Part shown: positions 26,554 to 34,810 of the stretch, one piece after another | How the letters are laid out: every line of letters begins with the position of its first letter | Position numbering within the stretch: the stretch's first letter is position 1 | Assembly (NCBI GenBank): GCA_035691285.1 | Contig: DASSJI010000097.1 | Span: 1-63,709, forward strand | Origin: DATFEN01 sp035691285 | Lineage (GTDB): Bacteria; Acidobacteriota; Vicinamibacteria; Fen-336 | Reading direction: 5' to 3' | DNA: 63,709 nucleotides | Program-made: the position numbers and the translations under genes | Notes under the pieces: generated by a model | What the model saw: only the letters and a program-made list of their open reading frames with translations | What the model was told of the DNA's origin: nothing | Database searches by the model: none

Positions 26554-27167
26554 CGGCCGGCCGGCCGGCGTTCCCGGTGTTGCGGTGGATGGCCCTCGCG
26601 TGGCTCGCGATCTACGTGCCGTGCTACGCCTGGGCCTACGGCCCCGCGAACTTCCTGTTCCTCTGCAACCTCGCCGTGTTCCTCGTTGCCGCCGGTCTGT
26701 GGCGCGGCGACGCGATGCTCCTGTCGAGCCAGGCGGTGGGCCTCCTGGCGGTGAGCCTCGTTTGGACGGCCGACTTCTCGTCGCGGCTCGCCACGGGCGC
26801 CCACTGGATCGGCGGCACGGAGTACATGTGGGACTCGAAATGGCCGGCGTTCGCCCGGGCCCTCTCCCTCTACCACGTGGCCGCGCCCCTCGTGCTGCTG
26901 CACGGCCTGCGGCGCCTGGGCTACGACGCGCGCGGCTACCCCCTGCAGTCGGCCCTCGCGGTCGCCGGCGTGCTCCTGGGACGCCTGTTCGGGCCCGACG
27001 CGAACATCAACGGCGCCTTCGCCGACCCGATGTTCCGCCGCGTGTGGGGACCGCCACCCATCCACCTGGCCGTGGTCGCCGGCGCGCTGGTGCTCGGGGT
27101 GTATCCCCTGACCCACCTCGTGCTGCGGCGCGCGTTCCGGCCGGCGGTCAGCTCCGGGGAAGCGTGA
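26550..27167 (+). CDS. Hypothetical polytopic membrane protein of the hpn operon
   Basis: 205 residues from the GTG at 26550 that overlaps the hpnE stop. Six or seven hydrophobic segments are visible (for example about 12-28, 30-46, 55-72, 105-118, 170-190). Polar loops carry GGTEYMWDSKWP and FGPDANINGAF. I do not recognise the family. Being last in an overlapping hpn operon, it may act in squalene or hopanoid handling, but that is inference only. It converges with the histidine kinase gene, overlapping by 20 bases. Confidence 0.7.
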   Translation: MTAGRPAFPVLRWMALAWLAIYVPCYAWAYGPANFLFLCNLAVFLVAAGLWRGDAMLLSSQAVGLLAVSLVWTADFSSRLATGAHWIGGTEYMWDSKWPAFARALSLYHVAAPLVLLHGLRRLGYDARGYPLQSALAVAGVLLGRLFGPDANINGAFADPMFRRVWGPPPIHLAVVAGALVLGVYPLTHLVLRRAFRPAVSSGEA

Positions 27168-29076
27168 AGGAGAAGACCGCTCCGCGGCCGGCCTCGTTCC
27201 GGCAGGCGATCGCGCCGCCGTGCGCCTCGACGGCCAGGCGGCAGAACGCCAGGCCGAGGCCGCTCCCGCGCTGCTTCTGCGGGCCGCGCGCGAACTTCTT
27301 GAAGAGCTGGGTTTCCACCTCGGCGGGGACGCCCTCGCCCGTGTCGGCGACCTCGACCTCGACCCGGTCGCCACGGTCGTGGGCGACGACGTGGACCGAG
27401 CCTCCGGCCGGCGTGAACTTGATCGCGTTGTCGAGGAGGTTCTGGACGACGCGTTCGACGAGAGCCGGGTCGGCGTGGATCTCGGGCAGCGCGTCGAGCT
27501 CGAGGTCGATGCGGACGCCGGCGGCTCGCGCCAGCGGCGCCTGGGCGTCGGCGGCGTCCCGCAGGACCTCCTCGAGTCGAACCATCCGGCGCTCGATGGG
27601 CATCTCGCTGGCCTCCAGGCGCCCGATCTGGAGCAGGGAAGTCACGAGCTTGAGCAGTCGCTCCGCGTTGGACCGCACCGTTCGCAGGAGGGGCCTGCGG
27701 CCTGTCTCGTCGCGGGCCGCCTCGAGGTACTCGAGGGAGCCCAGGATGGCGGTCAGGGGCGCCCGCAGGTCGTGGACGAGGGCGTGGGTGAGATCGACGC
27801 GCGGCTCCCCATCGACCGCGAGCTGCGCCTCCTCGATGCGCCTGCGTTCCTCGAGGTCGCGGATGATGGCCGTGAAGAAGCGCCGCCCGGCGGCGTGACC
27901 GGAGGCCAGCGACAGCTCGATCGGGAACTCGCGGCCGCCCCGACGCCGCCCGATCAGCTCCAGGCTCCGGCCGATCGCGCGGGCCTCGCCGGTGGCGAGG
28001 AAGCGCGCGAGGCCCCGCCGGTGCGCCTCCTGGAAGCGCTCGGGCATGAGCTCGGTCAGCGGGCGGCCGTGCGCCTCGCCCGGGGCGAAGCCGAACATGC
28101 GCTCGGCCGCCGTGTTGAGGTACGTCATGCTCCCCTCGTCGTCGGCCGAGACGATGGCGTCGCGGGCGGTCTCCGCCAGGGCGCGGAAGCGCTCCTCGCG
28201 GTCGCGCAGGGCCTGTTCCAGCTCGCGACGCGCGCTGACGTCGCGATAGCTCGCCACCAGGCCGAAGACGCCCGGCGCTTCCAGGCGGTTCACGACCTCT
28301 GACTCGATCCAGCGCCACGAGCCGTCGTCGTTTTGCAGGCGGAACTCGGCGCGCAGCGGCCGGCCAGGACGCTCGACGCACTGGGCGAGGAGCGCCCGCG
28401 CCGGGGCGACGTCGTCGGGATGCATGCGCTCGAACACGCCGCGGCCCAGGAGCTGTCGCGGCGTCCGGCCGAGCACGCGCCGCGTCGACGGGCTCGCGTA
28501 GCGGACGTGGCCGGAGGCGTCGATCACGGCGAGCGCGTCGGCGCCCAGCTCGACGAGCAGCTTGAAGCGCTCCTCGGTGCGCGCCAGGTCGAGCGAGCGC
28601 CGGCGCAGCTCCAGCAGCGCCATCGCCTGGCGCGACAGCGCCTCGAGGCCGTCGAGCTCGTGGGGCAGCAGGCTGCGCGGCGTCGAATCGGCCACGCACA
28701 GCGTGCCGAGGGCGTAGCCCGCGGGCGTCACCAGGGGCGCGCCGGCGTAGAACCGCACGTGAGGCGCGCCCAGGACGAAGGGGTTCTCGCGGAAGCGCTC
28801 GTCCGCCAGCGCGTCGGCCACCACCAGGGGCTTGCGATCCTGGATGGCGTGGCTGCAGAAGGAGGCGTCGCGAGGCGTCTCGCGCACGCCGACGAAGCCG
28901 TGGGCCGCCTTGAACCACTGGCGGTCCTGGTCCACGAGGGACAGCAGGGCCATGGGAGTGGAGCAGACACGGGAAGCCAGTCCCGTGAGCTCGTCGAAGG
29001 CGGGCTCGGGAGGGGTGTCGAGGACCGCGTAGCGGCGCAGCTCGGCGAGCCGCGCCGCCTCGTCCGACGGTTTCAA
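27148..29076 (-). CDS. GAF-PAS-PAS sensor histidine kinase, cytoplasmic
   Basis: 642 residues from a TTG at 29076, which has AGGAAG 5 bases upstream. An ATG at 29229 would overlap thyX by about 90 bases and add an unstructured basic tail. A GAF domain (about 10-155; DTPPEPAFDELTGLA, DREWF-like DRQWFKA) is followed by two PAS domains (about 165-285 and 292-405). The HisKA histidine is in HDLRAPLTAIL (about 433). The ATPase part has LLDNAIKFTP, DTGEGVP and GSGLGLAF. No membrane segment or receiver is present and no response regulator is adjacent, so it is an orphan cytoplasmic kinase. The GAF type is often linked to redox or light sensing; the signal is unknown. Confidence 0.85.
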   Translation of the reverse strand: MKPSDEAARLAELRRYAVLDTPPEPAFDELTGLASRVCSTPMALLSLVDQDRQWFKAAHGFVGVRETPRDASFCSHAIQDRKPLVVADALADERFRENPFVLGAPHVRFYAGAPLVTPAGYALGTLCVADSTPRSLLPHELDGLEALSRQAMALLELRRRSLDLARTEERFKLLVELGADALAVIDASGHVRYASPSTRRVLGRTPRQLLGRGVFERMHPDDVAPARALLAQCVERPGRPLRAEFRLQNDDGSWRWIESEVVNRLEAPGVFGLVASYRDVSARRELEQALRDREERFRALAETARDAIVSADDEGSMTYLNTAAERMFGFAPGEAHGRPLTELMPERFQEAHRRGLARFLATGEARAIGRSLELIGRRRGGREFPIELSLASGHAAGRRFFTAIIRDLEERRRIEEAQLAVDGEPRVDLTHALVHDLRAPLTAILGSLEYLEAARDETGRRPLLRTVRSNAERLLKLVTSLLQIGRLEASEMPIERRMVRLEEVLRDAADAQAPLARAAGVRIDLELDALPEIHADPALVERVVQNLLDNAIKFTPAGGSVHVVAHDRGDRVEVEVADTGEGVPAEVETQLFKKFARGPQKQRGSGLGLAFCRLAVEAHGGAIACRNEAGRGAVFSFTLPRS

Positions 29077-29137
29077 CGGGCTTCCTGTTCCCCCTAGGGT
29101 GCCGGATCGACGCGCCCCGGTCAAGCGCCTCGCGGCG

Positions 29138-30685
29138 TCAAATGCTCCGCTCGACGTCCGGAAACTTCCGCCACACCGGGATCCCGCAGAAATGCTCGCC
29201 TTCGGTGCACGTGGGGGTGATGCGTCCATGACGCAGGACGCACGGCGGGCCCATGTGCCGGGCCAGGCGCGGGTGCATGAGACGCACCTGTTCCAGCTCG
29301 TCCATCGAGGCCTGGTAGATCTCCTCCTGGGCGTTGAAGCAGGTCCGCATGACCCACTTGTGGGCGAGGTACAGCAGGCTCCCCGTCTCGTAGAAGCGCA
29401 GCGCCTTGGCGTTGGGCAGCAGGTAGAGGGCGCTCTCCAGCGGCACGCCCATGTCGAGGAGCCGGTTCTTCGCCGACCACGCTGCGTCCATCGCCGCCGC
29501 GTAGACCTCGTGGGCGCGCTGGTTCCGGGCGACGAGGGGAGGCGTGACGAAGTCGGGCCGCTGCGTGTCGGTGAGGACCATCAGGGGACGCGAGGCCGGC
29601 ACCATGCGGTGGCGCTGGTCCTGGCTGTCGGCGGTGTGGGACAGCCGCTTCAGGAACGTGTACGTCGCGTGATGCATCGCTCGCCCCAGGGGCGAGTGGA
29701 CCGAGAGCTGCAGCGTCTCGAGCCGGTAGCGGTTGCGGCCCGGGTCGAGCAGCCGCGCGAGGGCCTCGTCGTCGGACAGCGTCGCCGCAGCGGAGCCGAG
29801 CACCGCGCGGACGGCATCGGCGGCGGTCGACTCGGCCCGGGGCGACGCGTCGACGAGCAACGAGACCCGTGTCCCGAGGCGCGCGTCCAGCTCGGCCGCC
29901 AGGGCGTCGCCGCCGCCCTCGGCGCGCGGCAGCCGGGCCTCGACCACGTCTTCGGCGCCGAGCGGCCCCTCGCCGACCCGCTCGAAGTAGAGCGGATCGA
30001 GCTCCCTCACCCTGGCCACCATCGCCGAGACGACCCGCTCGGCCTCGGCGGGCGCGTCGCCCGTGCGCATCATGCGCCACAGCCGGTGGAGGACGATGCC
30101 GGAGAGGGTGTGCACCATGGAGGTGAAGGCGGCGACGGGAATGACGTAGCGCGCCAGCTCGATGGCCTTCTTCTCGGCCTCGCGAGCGACCTTCTTGCGG
30201 CGCTTGTCGGAGGCGTTCGGCGTCAGGTGCCGTATCTCTCCGACGATCCGGAGCGTGTCCTCCTTGAGGATCGCGTTCAGCTCGCGGTAGGCCCGCCAGG
30301 CGGCGAGGACCGCATCCTCGTACACGCCGCGCGCCGCGGCGGGCAGGCCGTCGGGCACGTGGGCGCGGGCTTCGTCGAGGCGGACGAAGCGCTGGCTCGA
30401 CTGCTCGGAGTTGTAGAAGGGGTGGGAGTGCAGGAACGACCAGACGAACTGGCGGCTGACGTTCTCGAGGCCGAACTCGAAGTGGGCGTGCTGGTAGACG
30501 GTGTGGTGGCCGGCGTCGAAGGTCAGCGGCCCGATCGTGTCGCGCTGGGCCGGCGTGACCTCGTCCGCGCTGACGACGCCGGGTGAATAGCAGGTGCGCG
30601 CGGCCGCGATCGCCGAGTCGTAGGGGCGCGCCGGCGCCTGCCTCAGCGTGACGACCGGCGGCCCCGTGACCAGGGCCTCGCTCAT
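29138..30685 (-). CDS. thyX: Double-length ThyX-like flavin-dependent thymidylate synthase
   Basis: 515 residues from the ATG at 30685, whose ATGA overlaps the def stop. Ordinary ThyX is about 220-250 residues and acts as a tetramer, making dTMP from dUMP with FAD and methylene-THF. Here two ThyX-like halves are joined. The signature RHRxxSxNExSxR is split: the first half has SHPFYNSEQSSQRF (about 90-105), the second has DQRHRMVPASRP (about 350-362). The region PRAEGGGDALAAELDARLG between them may be a linker. Long ThyX-like proteins of this size exist in databases, but activity cannot be assumed. A dCMP deaminase is encoded at 41576. Confidence 0.8.
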   Translation of the reverse strand: MSEALVTGPPVVTLRQAPARPYDSAIAAARTCYSPGVVSADEVTPAQRDTIGPLTFDAGHHTVYQHAHFEFGLENVSRQFVWSFLHSHPFYNSEQSSQRFVRLDEARAHVPDGLPAAARGVYEDAVLAAWRAYRELNAILKEDTLRIVGEIRHLTPNASDKRRKKVAREAEKKAIELARYVIPVAAFTSMVHTLSGIVLHRLWRMMRTGDAPAEAERVVSAMVARVRELDPLYFERVGEGPLGAEDVVEARLPRAEGGGDALAAELDARLGTRVSLLVDASPRAESTAADAVRAVLGSAAATLSDDEALARLLDPGRNRYRLETLQLSVHSPLGRAMHHATYTFLKRLSHTADSQDQRHRMVPASRPLMVLTDTQRPDFVTPPLVARNQRAHEVYAAAMDAAWSAKNRLLDMGVPLESALYLLPNAKALRFYETGSLLYLAHKWVMRTCFNAQEEIYQASMDELEQVRLMHPRLARHMGPPCVLRHGRITPTCTEGEHFCGIPVWRKFPDVERSI

Positions 30686-31221
30686 TCCTCGCCGGAGCCC
30701 CGGCGGTGCTTCTCGAACTCCTCGATGAACGAGAGCGAGCGCATCCCGTGCATGCGGTCGAGGTAGACGTCGCCCTCGAGATGGTCGCACTCGTGCTGGA
30801 TCACCCGGGCGAAGAAGCCCTCCGCCTCGATGGCATAGGGCTTCCCCTGGCGGTCCAGGGCCTCGAGCCTCAGGCGGGCGTGGCGCGGGACCTCTCCGCG
30901 CAGGCCCGGGATCGACAGGCAGCCCTCGAAGCCGCTCAGGGTGTCGCTGCCGAGCAGCGTGACGCGCGGGTTCGCGAGGACCGTCAGGGGCACCTCGTCC
31001 TCGGCCCGCTCGTCGTGGGCCGGCACCTCGATCACGGCCAGGCGCAGCGCCACGTGCACCTGGGGCGCCGCCAGCCCGACGCCGTCGTACTCGTGCATCG
31101 TCTCCACCATGTCGTCGATCAGGCGCTGGATCTCCGCCGAGCCGATCTCGGCGCCGCTGAGGTCACGGGCCCCGGCGCGCACCGCCGGGTGTCCAATGCG
31201 GGCGACCTTGAGGATCGCCAT
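30682..31221 (-). CDS. def: Peptide deformylase
   Basis: 179 residues. It removes the formyl group from new proteins. All three motifs are intact: GVGLAAPQ, EGCLSIPG with the metal cysteine, and QHECDHLEG with the two metal histidines. The start overlaps the mscL stop (TAATG at 31221) and the stop overlaps the thyX start, so mscL-def-thyX form a coupled operon. Confidence 0.96.
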   Translation of the reverse strand: MAILKVARIGHPAVRAGARDLSGAEIGSAEIQRLIDDMVETMHEYDGVGLAAPQVHVALRLAVIEVPAHDERAEDEVPLTVLANPRVTLLGSDTLSGFEGCLSIPGLRGEVPRHARLRLEALDRQGKPYAIEAEGFFARVIQHECDHLEGDVYLDRMHGMRSLSFIEEFEKHRRGSGEE

Positions 31222-31520
31222 TACTTCTTGGCGACCTTGTCTTCCTTCAGCACGACCTTCGCGAACAGGAACACGAGGAACGCGACCACCAGGAAGTCGA
31301 TGCCGGCGCCCAGCACCTTTCCGTAGAGGATCCCGCCGGCGGAGAGCTGTCGGATGTCGCCCACCTGGGCCGCCTCGAGCGCCGGCTTCAGCAGGAGCGG
31401 CATCACGAGGTCGTTGACCAGCGAGCCCACGAGGTCGTTCAGCTTGCCGCCGATGATCACCGCCATGGCCAGCCCGATCACGCCGTATTCCTTCAAGAAC
31501 GCGACGAACTCCTTCAGCAT
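31221..31520 (-). CDS. mscL: Large-conductance mechanosensitive channel, short form
   Basis: 99 residues against about 136 in E. coli. The N-terminal helix and first membrane segment (LKEFVAFLKEYGVIGLAMAV, IGGKLNDLVGSLVNDLVMP) and second segment (IDFLVVAFLVFLFAKVV) are clear. The periplasmic loop is short and the C-terminal cytoplasmic helical bundle is missing. It would open under hypo-osmotic membrane tension. It starts only 20 bases from the divergent gene at 31541. Confidence 0.88.
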   Translation of the reverse strand: MLKEFVAFLKEYGVIGLAMAVIIGGKLNDLVGSLVNDLVMPLLLKPALEAAQVGDIRQLSAGGILYGKVLGAGIDFLVVAFLVFLFAKVVLKEDKVAKK

Positions 31521-31540
31521 CGCGTTACGCTACCACAGCG

Positions 31541-32287
31541 ATGCGCGGGGAGGCGGGCTCGAGCGAGGCGCTGCTGGCCGAGCTGCTCCGGACCGGCCAC
31601 GGTGCGGCGGGGGCGCGGGCGTTCCTCTCCGAACGGGAGCTGGACGAGAGCCGGCTCGTCGGCCTCCTCCACCTGGCCGTGCCGGCCTCCTTTCTCGAGG
31701 CGGTCGCCTCGACGCCGCCCTGGTCCGAACGACCGCGCGTGCTGGGCGCCGTGTGCCTCAACCCCAAGGCGCCGCGGGCCCTCGCCCAGCGGCTGCTGCC
31801 GGTCCTCTACTGGCGCGACCTGGCGGACCTGGCCACGAGCCCGCGTGTCGAGGGCGGCGTGCGGGCTCGGGCCGAGGCGCTGCTCAGGGAGCGCGTGGCG
31901 GAGCTCCGGCTGGGAGAGAAGATCACGCTCGCCCGTCTGGCGACGCCCGCCCTGCTGCGGCTGCTCCTCCAGGAGGCGGATTCCAAGATCGTGGAGGCGG
32001 CCTTGCAGAATCCCCGGCTCACGGAGTCGGACCTGGTCGGGCTCGTGCAGTCGGGGCTGGCGACGCCGGCTCTCCTCGAGGCCGTGGGGCTGTCGTCGCG
32101 GTGGCGGTCGAGCTACGCGGTCAGGCTGGCGCTGGTGCTCCAGCCCCGCACGCCGGCCGGCCTCGCCCTGGGCCAGTTGACGTCGCTCGTCGAGAGCGAC
32201 CTGCGCCGGATCGCCGGCCACCCCGGCCTCAGGCCTGTCGTCCGGGAGGCCGCTCGGCGGGTGGCAGCCGAGGGCCGCCGGCGCTAG
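31541..32287 (+). CDS. Hypothetical alpha-helical repeat protein
   Basis: 248 residues, no signal or membrane segment. It is almost entirely helical, with leucine-rich units of about 25-40 residues; one is DSKIVEAALQNPRLTESDLV. The same unit appears in the gene at 33081 (EAREAAIQNPSATDEDLR), so the two are related. The pattern resembles HEAT or leucine-rich-variant repeats. I do not recognise a named family. It begins the rightward signalling series and ends one base before the RodZ-like gene's first ATG. A TACGCT hexamer ends 9 bases before its start. Confidence 0.65.
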   Translation: MRGEAGSSEALLAELLRTGHGAAGARAFLSERELDESRLVGLLHLAVPASFLEAVASTPPWSERPRVLGAVCLNPKAPRALAQRLLPVLYWRDLADLATSPRVEGGVRARAEALLRERVAELRLGEKITLARLATPALLRLLLQEADSKIVEAALQNPRLTESDLVGLVQSGLATPALLEAVGLSSRWRSSYAVRLALVLQPRTPAGLALGQLTSLVESDLRRIAGHPGLRPVVREAARRVAAEGRRR

Positions 32288-32290
32288 AAT
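32285..32290 (+). promoter_or_regulatory. Candidate -10 element (TAGAAT) for the RodZ-like gene
   Basis: TAGAAT overlaps the ATG at 32289 and lies 16 bases before the in-frame ATG at 32307. If it is a real -10, translation must begin at 32307 (MASFGEN), the start that fits the conserved HTH best. Confidence 0.35.
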
Positions 32291-33074
32291 GCCGCCTCAC
32301 CGGCCCATGGCCAGCTTTGGCGAAAACCTGCGTCGGGAGCGAGAGCTCCGCGGCATCAGCCTCCGCGAGATCGCGGATGCGACCAAGATCAGCGTGCGCT
32401 TCCTCCAGGCGCTGGAGACGGATCGCCTCGACGTCCTGCCGGGCGGGCTCTTCCGTCGCACGTTCGTGCGGCAGTACGCGAAGCACGTCGGCCTGGACCC
32501 GGAGCGGATGGTCGCGGAGTTCCTGTACGCCCACGGCGAGGAGCCGCCCGAGACCGTGGCGGCGCGGCGCCGCTTCGCGGTGCCCCAGGGAGCCCTCTCG
32601 GCCCTCGCTCTGGTGCTGCTCGGCATCTGGCTGGCCTATCCGCTGACCCGCGCGGCCCGCGACGACGAGGCGGCGTCCCTCGCGCCGTCGACGACCGTGC
32701 CCCGCGAGTACGTATATCCCCCGGCGGCGCCCACGCCGCAGCCCGCGGTCCAGCCCGCCGCGGTGACCGCGGCGGACGCGGACGCCCTCACGCTGTCCTT
32801 GAGCGCACAGCAGGACTGCTGGGTCCAGGTGACCGTCGACGGCGAGACCGTGCTCGACCGGGTCCTCACTGCGGGCGAGCAGCGGACGCTGGCAGCCGAG
32901 GGCGAGATCGTGCTGTCGGTCGGCAACGCCGGTGGCGTCAGCTTCCGCGTCAACGACCGGCCCGGCGTCCCCCTCGGCAAGAGCGGCGAGGTCAAGAAGA
33001 ACATCGTCATCACCCGGCAGAGCCTGCCCTCCCTCGTCGAGCAAGACCCCTCGGACGCGCCGCCCAGCGGCTGA
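32289..33074 (+). CDS. RodZ-like protein: HTH, one membrane helix, DUF4115
   Basis: 261 residues from 32289, or 255 from the likelier ATG at 32307. The N-terminal Xre-type helix-turn-helix is RodZ-like (FGENLRRERELRGISLREIA, LPGGLFRRTFVRQYAKHVGL). A membrane helix follows at about 97-118, then a proline-rich linker, then a periplasmic DUF4115 domain (CWVQVTVDGETVLDRVL). RodZ bridges MreB to the cell-wall machinery in rods; no mreB is nearby. Here it sits between two related repeat proteins and ahead of a kinase/phosphatase set, so it may be a membrane anchor for that system. Confidence 0.85.
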   Translation: MPPHRPMASFGENLRRERELRGISLREIADATKISVRFLQALETDRLDVLPGGLFRRTFVRQYAKHVGLDPERMVAEFLYAHGEEPPETVAARRRFAVPQGALSALALVLLGIWLAYPLTRAARDDEAASLAPSTTVPREYVYPPAAPTPQPAVQPAAVTAADADALTLSLSAQQDCWVQVTVDGETVLDRVLTAGEQRTLAAEGEIVLSVGNAGGVSFRVNDRPGVPLGKSGEVKKNIVITRQSLPSLVEQDPSDAPPSG

Positions 33075-33080
33075 TCCCGG

Positions 33081-34172
33081 ATGGCCGAAGCCCGAACCAG
33101 CAACCCCCTCGTCGACCAGTTCCGCCGCGGGGGCATCCCGCGAGACCTGCGGCTCATGGCCGCCCAGGGCGCGCTGCCCCTCAAGCCGGTCGACCTGGCG
33201 GAGCTCCTGGTCTTCCTGCTGGCCGACGGGGACGACGAGGTTCGCGCGGCAGCCGACAAGGCCCTGCGCGAGCTGCCGGCGGACGGCCTGCTGGCCCTGT
33301 GCAAGGACAAGGGAACGCCGCCCGACGTGCTGCGCTGGGTCATCGCCGAGAGGACCGAGAAGGAGGCCCGCGAGGCCGCGATCCAGAACCCGAGCGCCAC
33401 CGACGAGGACCTGCGGGCGCTGGCCCCGGGCCTGCCCACGGAGCTCGCCGAGCTGATCGTCATCAACCAGCAGCGCCTGCTGCGCTCGACGCCGCTGCTG
33501 GAGGCGATCGAGTCGAACCCGAACCTCAGCAACGACCAGAAGCGCCGCCTGCGCGAGCTGCGGGAGACCTTCAAGATCGGCGTCGAGGAGGCCAAGCCGC
33601 CCGGCGCGCCGGCTCCGGTCGCCGAGGCGCCGCCGCCGCCGCCCCCCGCCCCGGAGCCCGAGGTTCCGGAGGAGCCCCCTCCGGCGACCGACAGCGAGGC
33701 CGTCGTCCGCTATCTGACCGAGGAGGAGCAGGGCCAGGAGGAGCGTGTCAGCGCCGTGCAACGGCTGTATCGGCTCAACACCGCCGAGAAGGTCGTGACC
33801 GCGCTCAAGGGCAACCGCGAGGAGCGCGCGGTGCTGGTGCGCGATCCCAACCGCATCGTCGCCACGGCCGTGCTCGGCAGCCCGCGCCTGACCGATGCCG
33901 AGGTCGAGTCCTTCGCAGCGATGAAGAACGTCTCCGGAGAGGTGCTGCGCATCATCGGCGCCAACAAGGACTGGTCGAAGCGCTACGGCGTGATCTCGAG
34001 CCTGGTGCGCAACCCCCGCACGCCCCTCGCGATCTCGCTGGGCATGGTCTCGCGCCTCAACCCCCGCGACCTCAAGGCGATCGCCGTGGACAAGAACGTC
34101 CCCGAAGTGATCCGGAAGCAGGCGCAGCGTTTCGTGAGGGGCCCGGAGAAGGGGCCCGGCGGCAAGCACTGA
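33081..34172 (+). CDS. Hypothetical helical repeat protein with proline-rich linker
   Basis: 363 residues, cytoplasmic by composition. The N-terminal half (about 1-165) and C-terminal half (about 215-350) contain repeats of about 25 residues such as EAREAAIQNPSATDEDLRAL, AIESNPNLSNDQKRRLREL and VATAVLGSPRLTDAEVESFA. A Pro/Ala/Glu-rich linker (about 175-205) separates them. The units share the NPxxTxxDL pattern with the protein at 31541. Such repeats usually bind partners. One base separates it from the J-domain gene, so they are co-expressed. Function not recognised. Confidence 0.65.
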   Translation: MAEARTSNPLVDQFRRGGIPRDLRLMAAQGALPLKPVDLAELLVFLLADGDDEVRAAADKALRELPADGLLALCKDKGTPPDVLRWVIAERTEKEAREAAIQNPSATDEDLRALAPGLPTELAELIVINQQRLLRSTPLLEAIESNPNLSNDQKRRLRELRETFKIGVEEAKPPGAPAPVAEAPPPPPPAPEPEVPEEPPPATDSEAVVRYLTEEEQGQEERVSAVQRLYRLNTAEKVVTALKGNREERAVLVRDPNRIVATAVLGSPRLTDAEVESFAAMKNVSGEVLRIIGANKDWSKRYGVISSLVRNPRTPLAISLGMVSRLNPRDLKAIAVDKNVPEVIRKQAQRFVRGPEKGPGGKH

Positions 34173-34173
34173 G

Positions 34174-34794
34174 ATGGCCGACTACTACGAGATCCTCGGC
34201 GTCCAGCGGAACGCGTCGACCACGGAGATCCGCAAGGCGTACGCGGGCATCGCGCGCGACCGGCACCCGGACCGCTTCTCCGATCCCGTCGAGAAGGAGC
34301 GGGCCCACGAGTTCTTCAAGGACGCCACCGCCGCGTTCAACACGCTGCTGAATCCCCAGACCCGCGCGGAGTACGACGCCGAGCTCGATCGACCGAAGGC
34401 GACGCCCGAGGAGCGTGTCGTGTTCCTGGTCGCGGAGGCCAAGGAGCTGCTGAAGTCGGGAGAGCTTGGCCACGCCATCGACCGTGTCCGTCAGGCGATC
34501 TACCTCCAGCCCCAGGAGATCGGGCACCGCGTCCTGCTGGGGCACCTGCTCGCGAAGCACCCCAAGACGTCGCACGAGGGCGTCCAGGTGCTCGAGGACG
34601 TCATCCGGACCGACCCGCGCAACCTGCAGGCCCACGTCGAGCTCGCCGTGGCGTTCCAGAACCAGGGGCTGGCGCTGCGCGCGCGGCGGGCGGCCGAAGC
34701 CGCCGCGGCCATCGACCCCATGAACCTCACCGTGACCACGCTGCTCATGTCCTTGAAGTCCGGCGGGGCCGGTGGCAGCCGCGGCAGGTCGTAA
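34174..34794 (+). CDS. DnaJ-domain protein with TPR region
   Basis: 206 residues. The J domain (1-68) has YYEILGVQRNAS and the HPD motif in RDRHPDRF needed to stimulate DnaK. No Gly/Phe region or zinc fingers follow. Residues about 85-200 are TPR-like helices (AKELLKSGELGHAIDRVRQA, LQAHVELAVAFQNQGLALRA). It is therefore a specialised J-protein that would bring DnaK to a TPR-bound client, probably a neighbour in this cluster. The start at 34174 lies one base after the repeat-protein stop. Confidence 0.88.
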   Translation: MADYYEILGVQRNASTTEIRKAYAGIARDRHPDRFSDPVEKERAHEFFKDATAAFNTLLNPQTRAEYDAELDRPKATPEERVVFLVAEAKELLKSGELGHAIDRVRQAIYLQPQEIGHRVLLGHLLAKHPKTSHEGVQVLEDVIRTDPRNLQAHVELAVAFQNQGLALRARRAAEAAAAIDPMNLTVTTLLMSLKSGGAGGSRGRS

Positions 34795-34796
34795 GG

Positions 34797-34802
34797 GATA
34801 CT
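34797..34802 (+). promoter_or_regulatory. Candidate internal -10 (GATACT) before the PP2C gene
   Basis: GATACT ends 8 bases before the ATG at 34811 and straddles the J-domain gene's 3' side. It could allow separate transcription of the phosphatase-kinase part. Confidence 0.25.
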
Positions 34803-34810
34803 TGCGCGCC

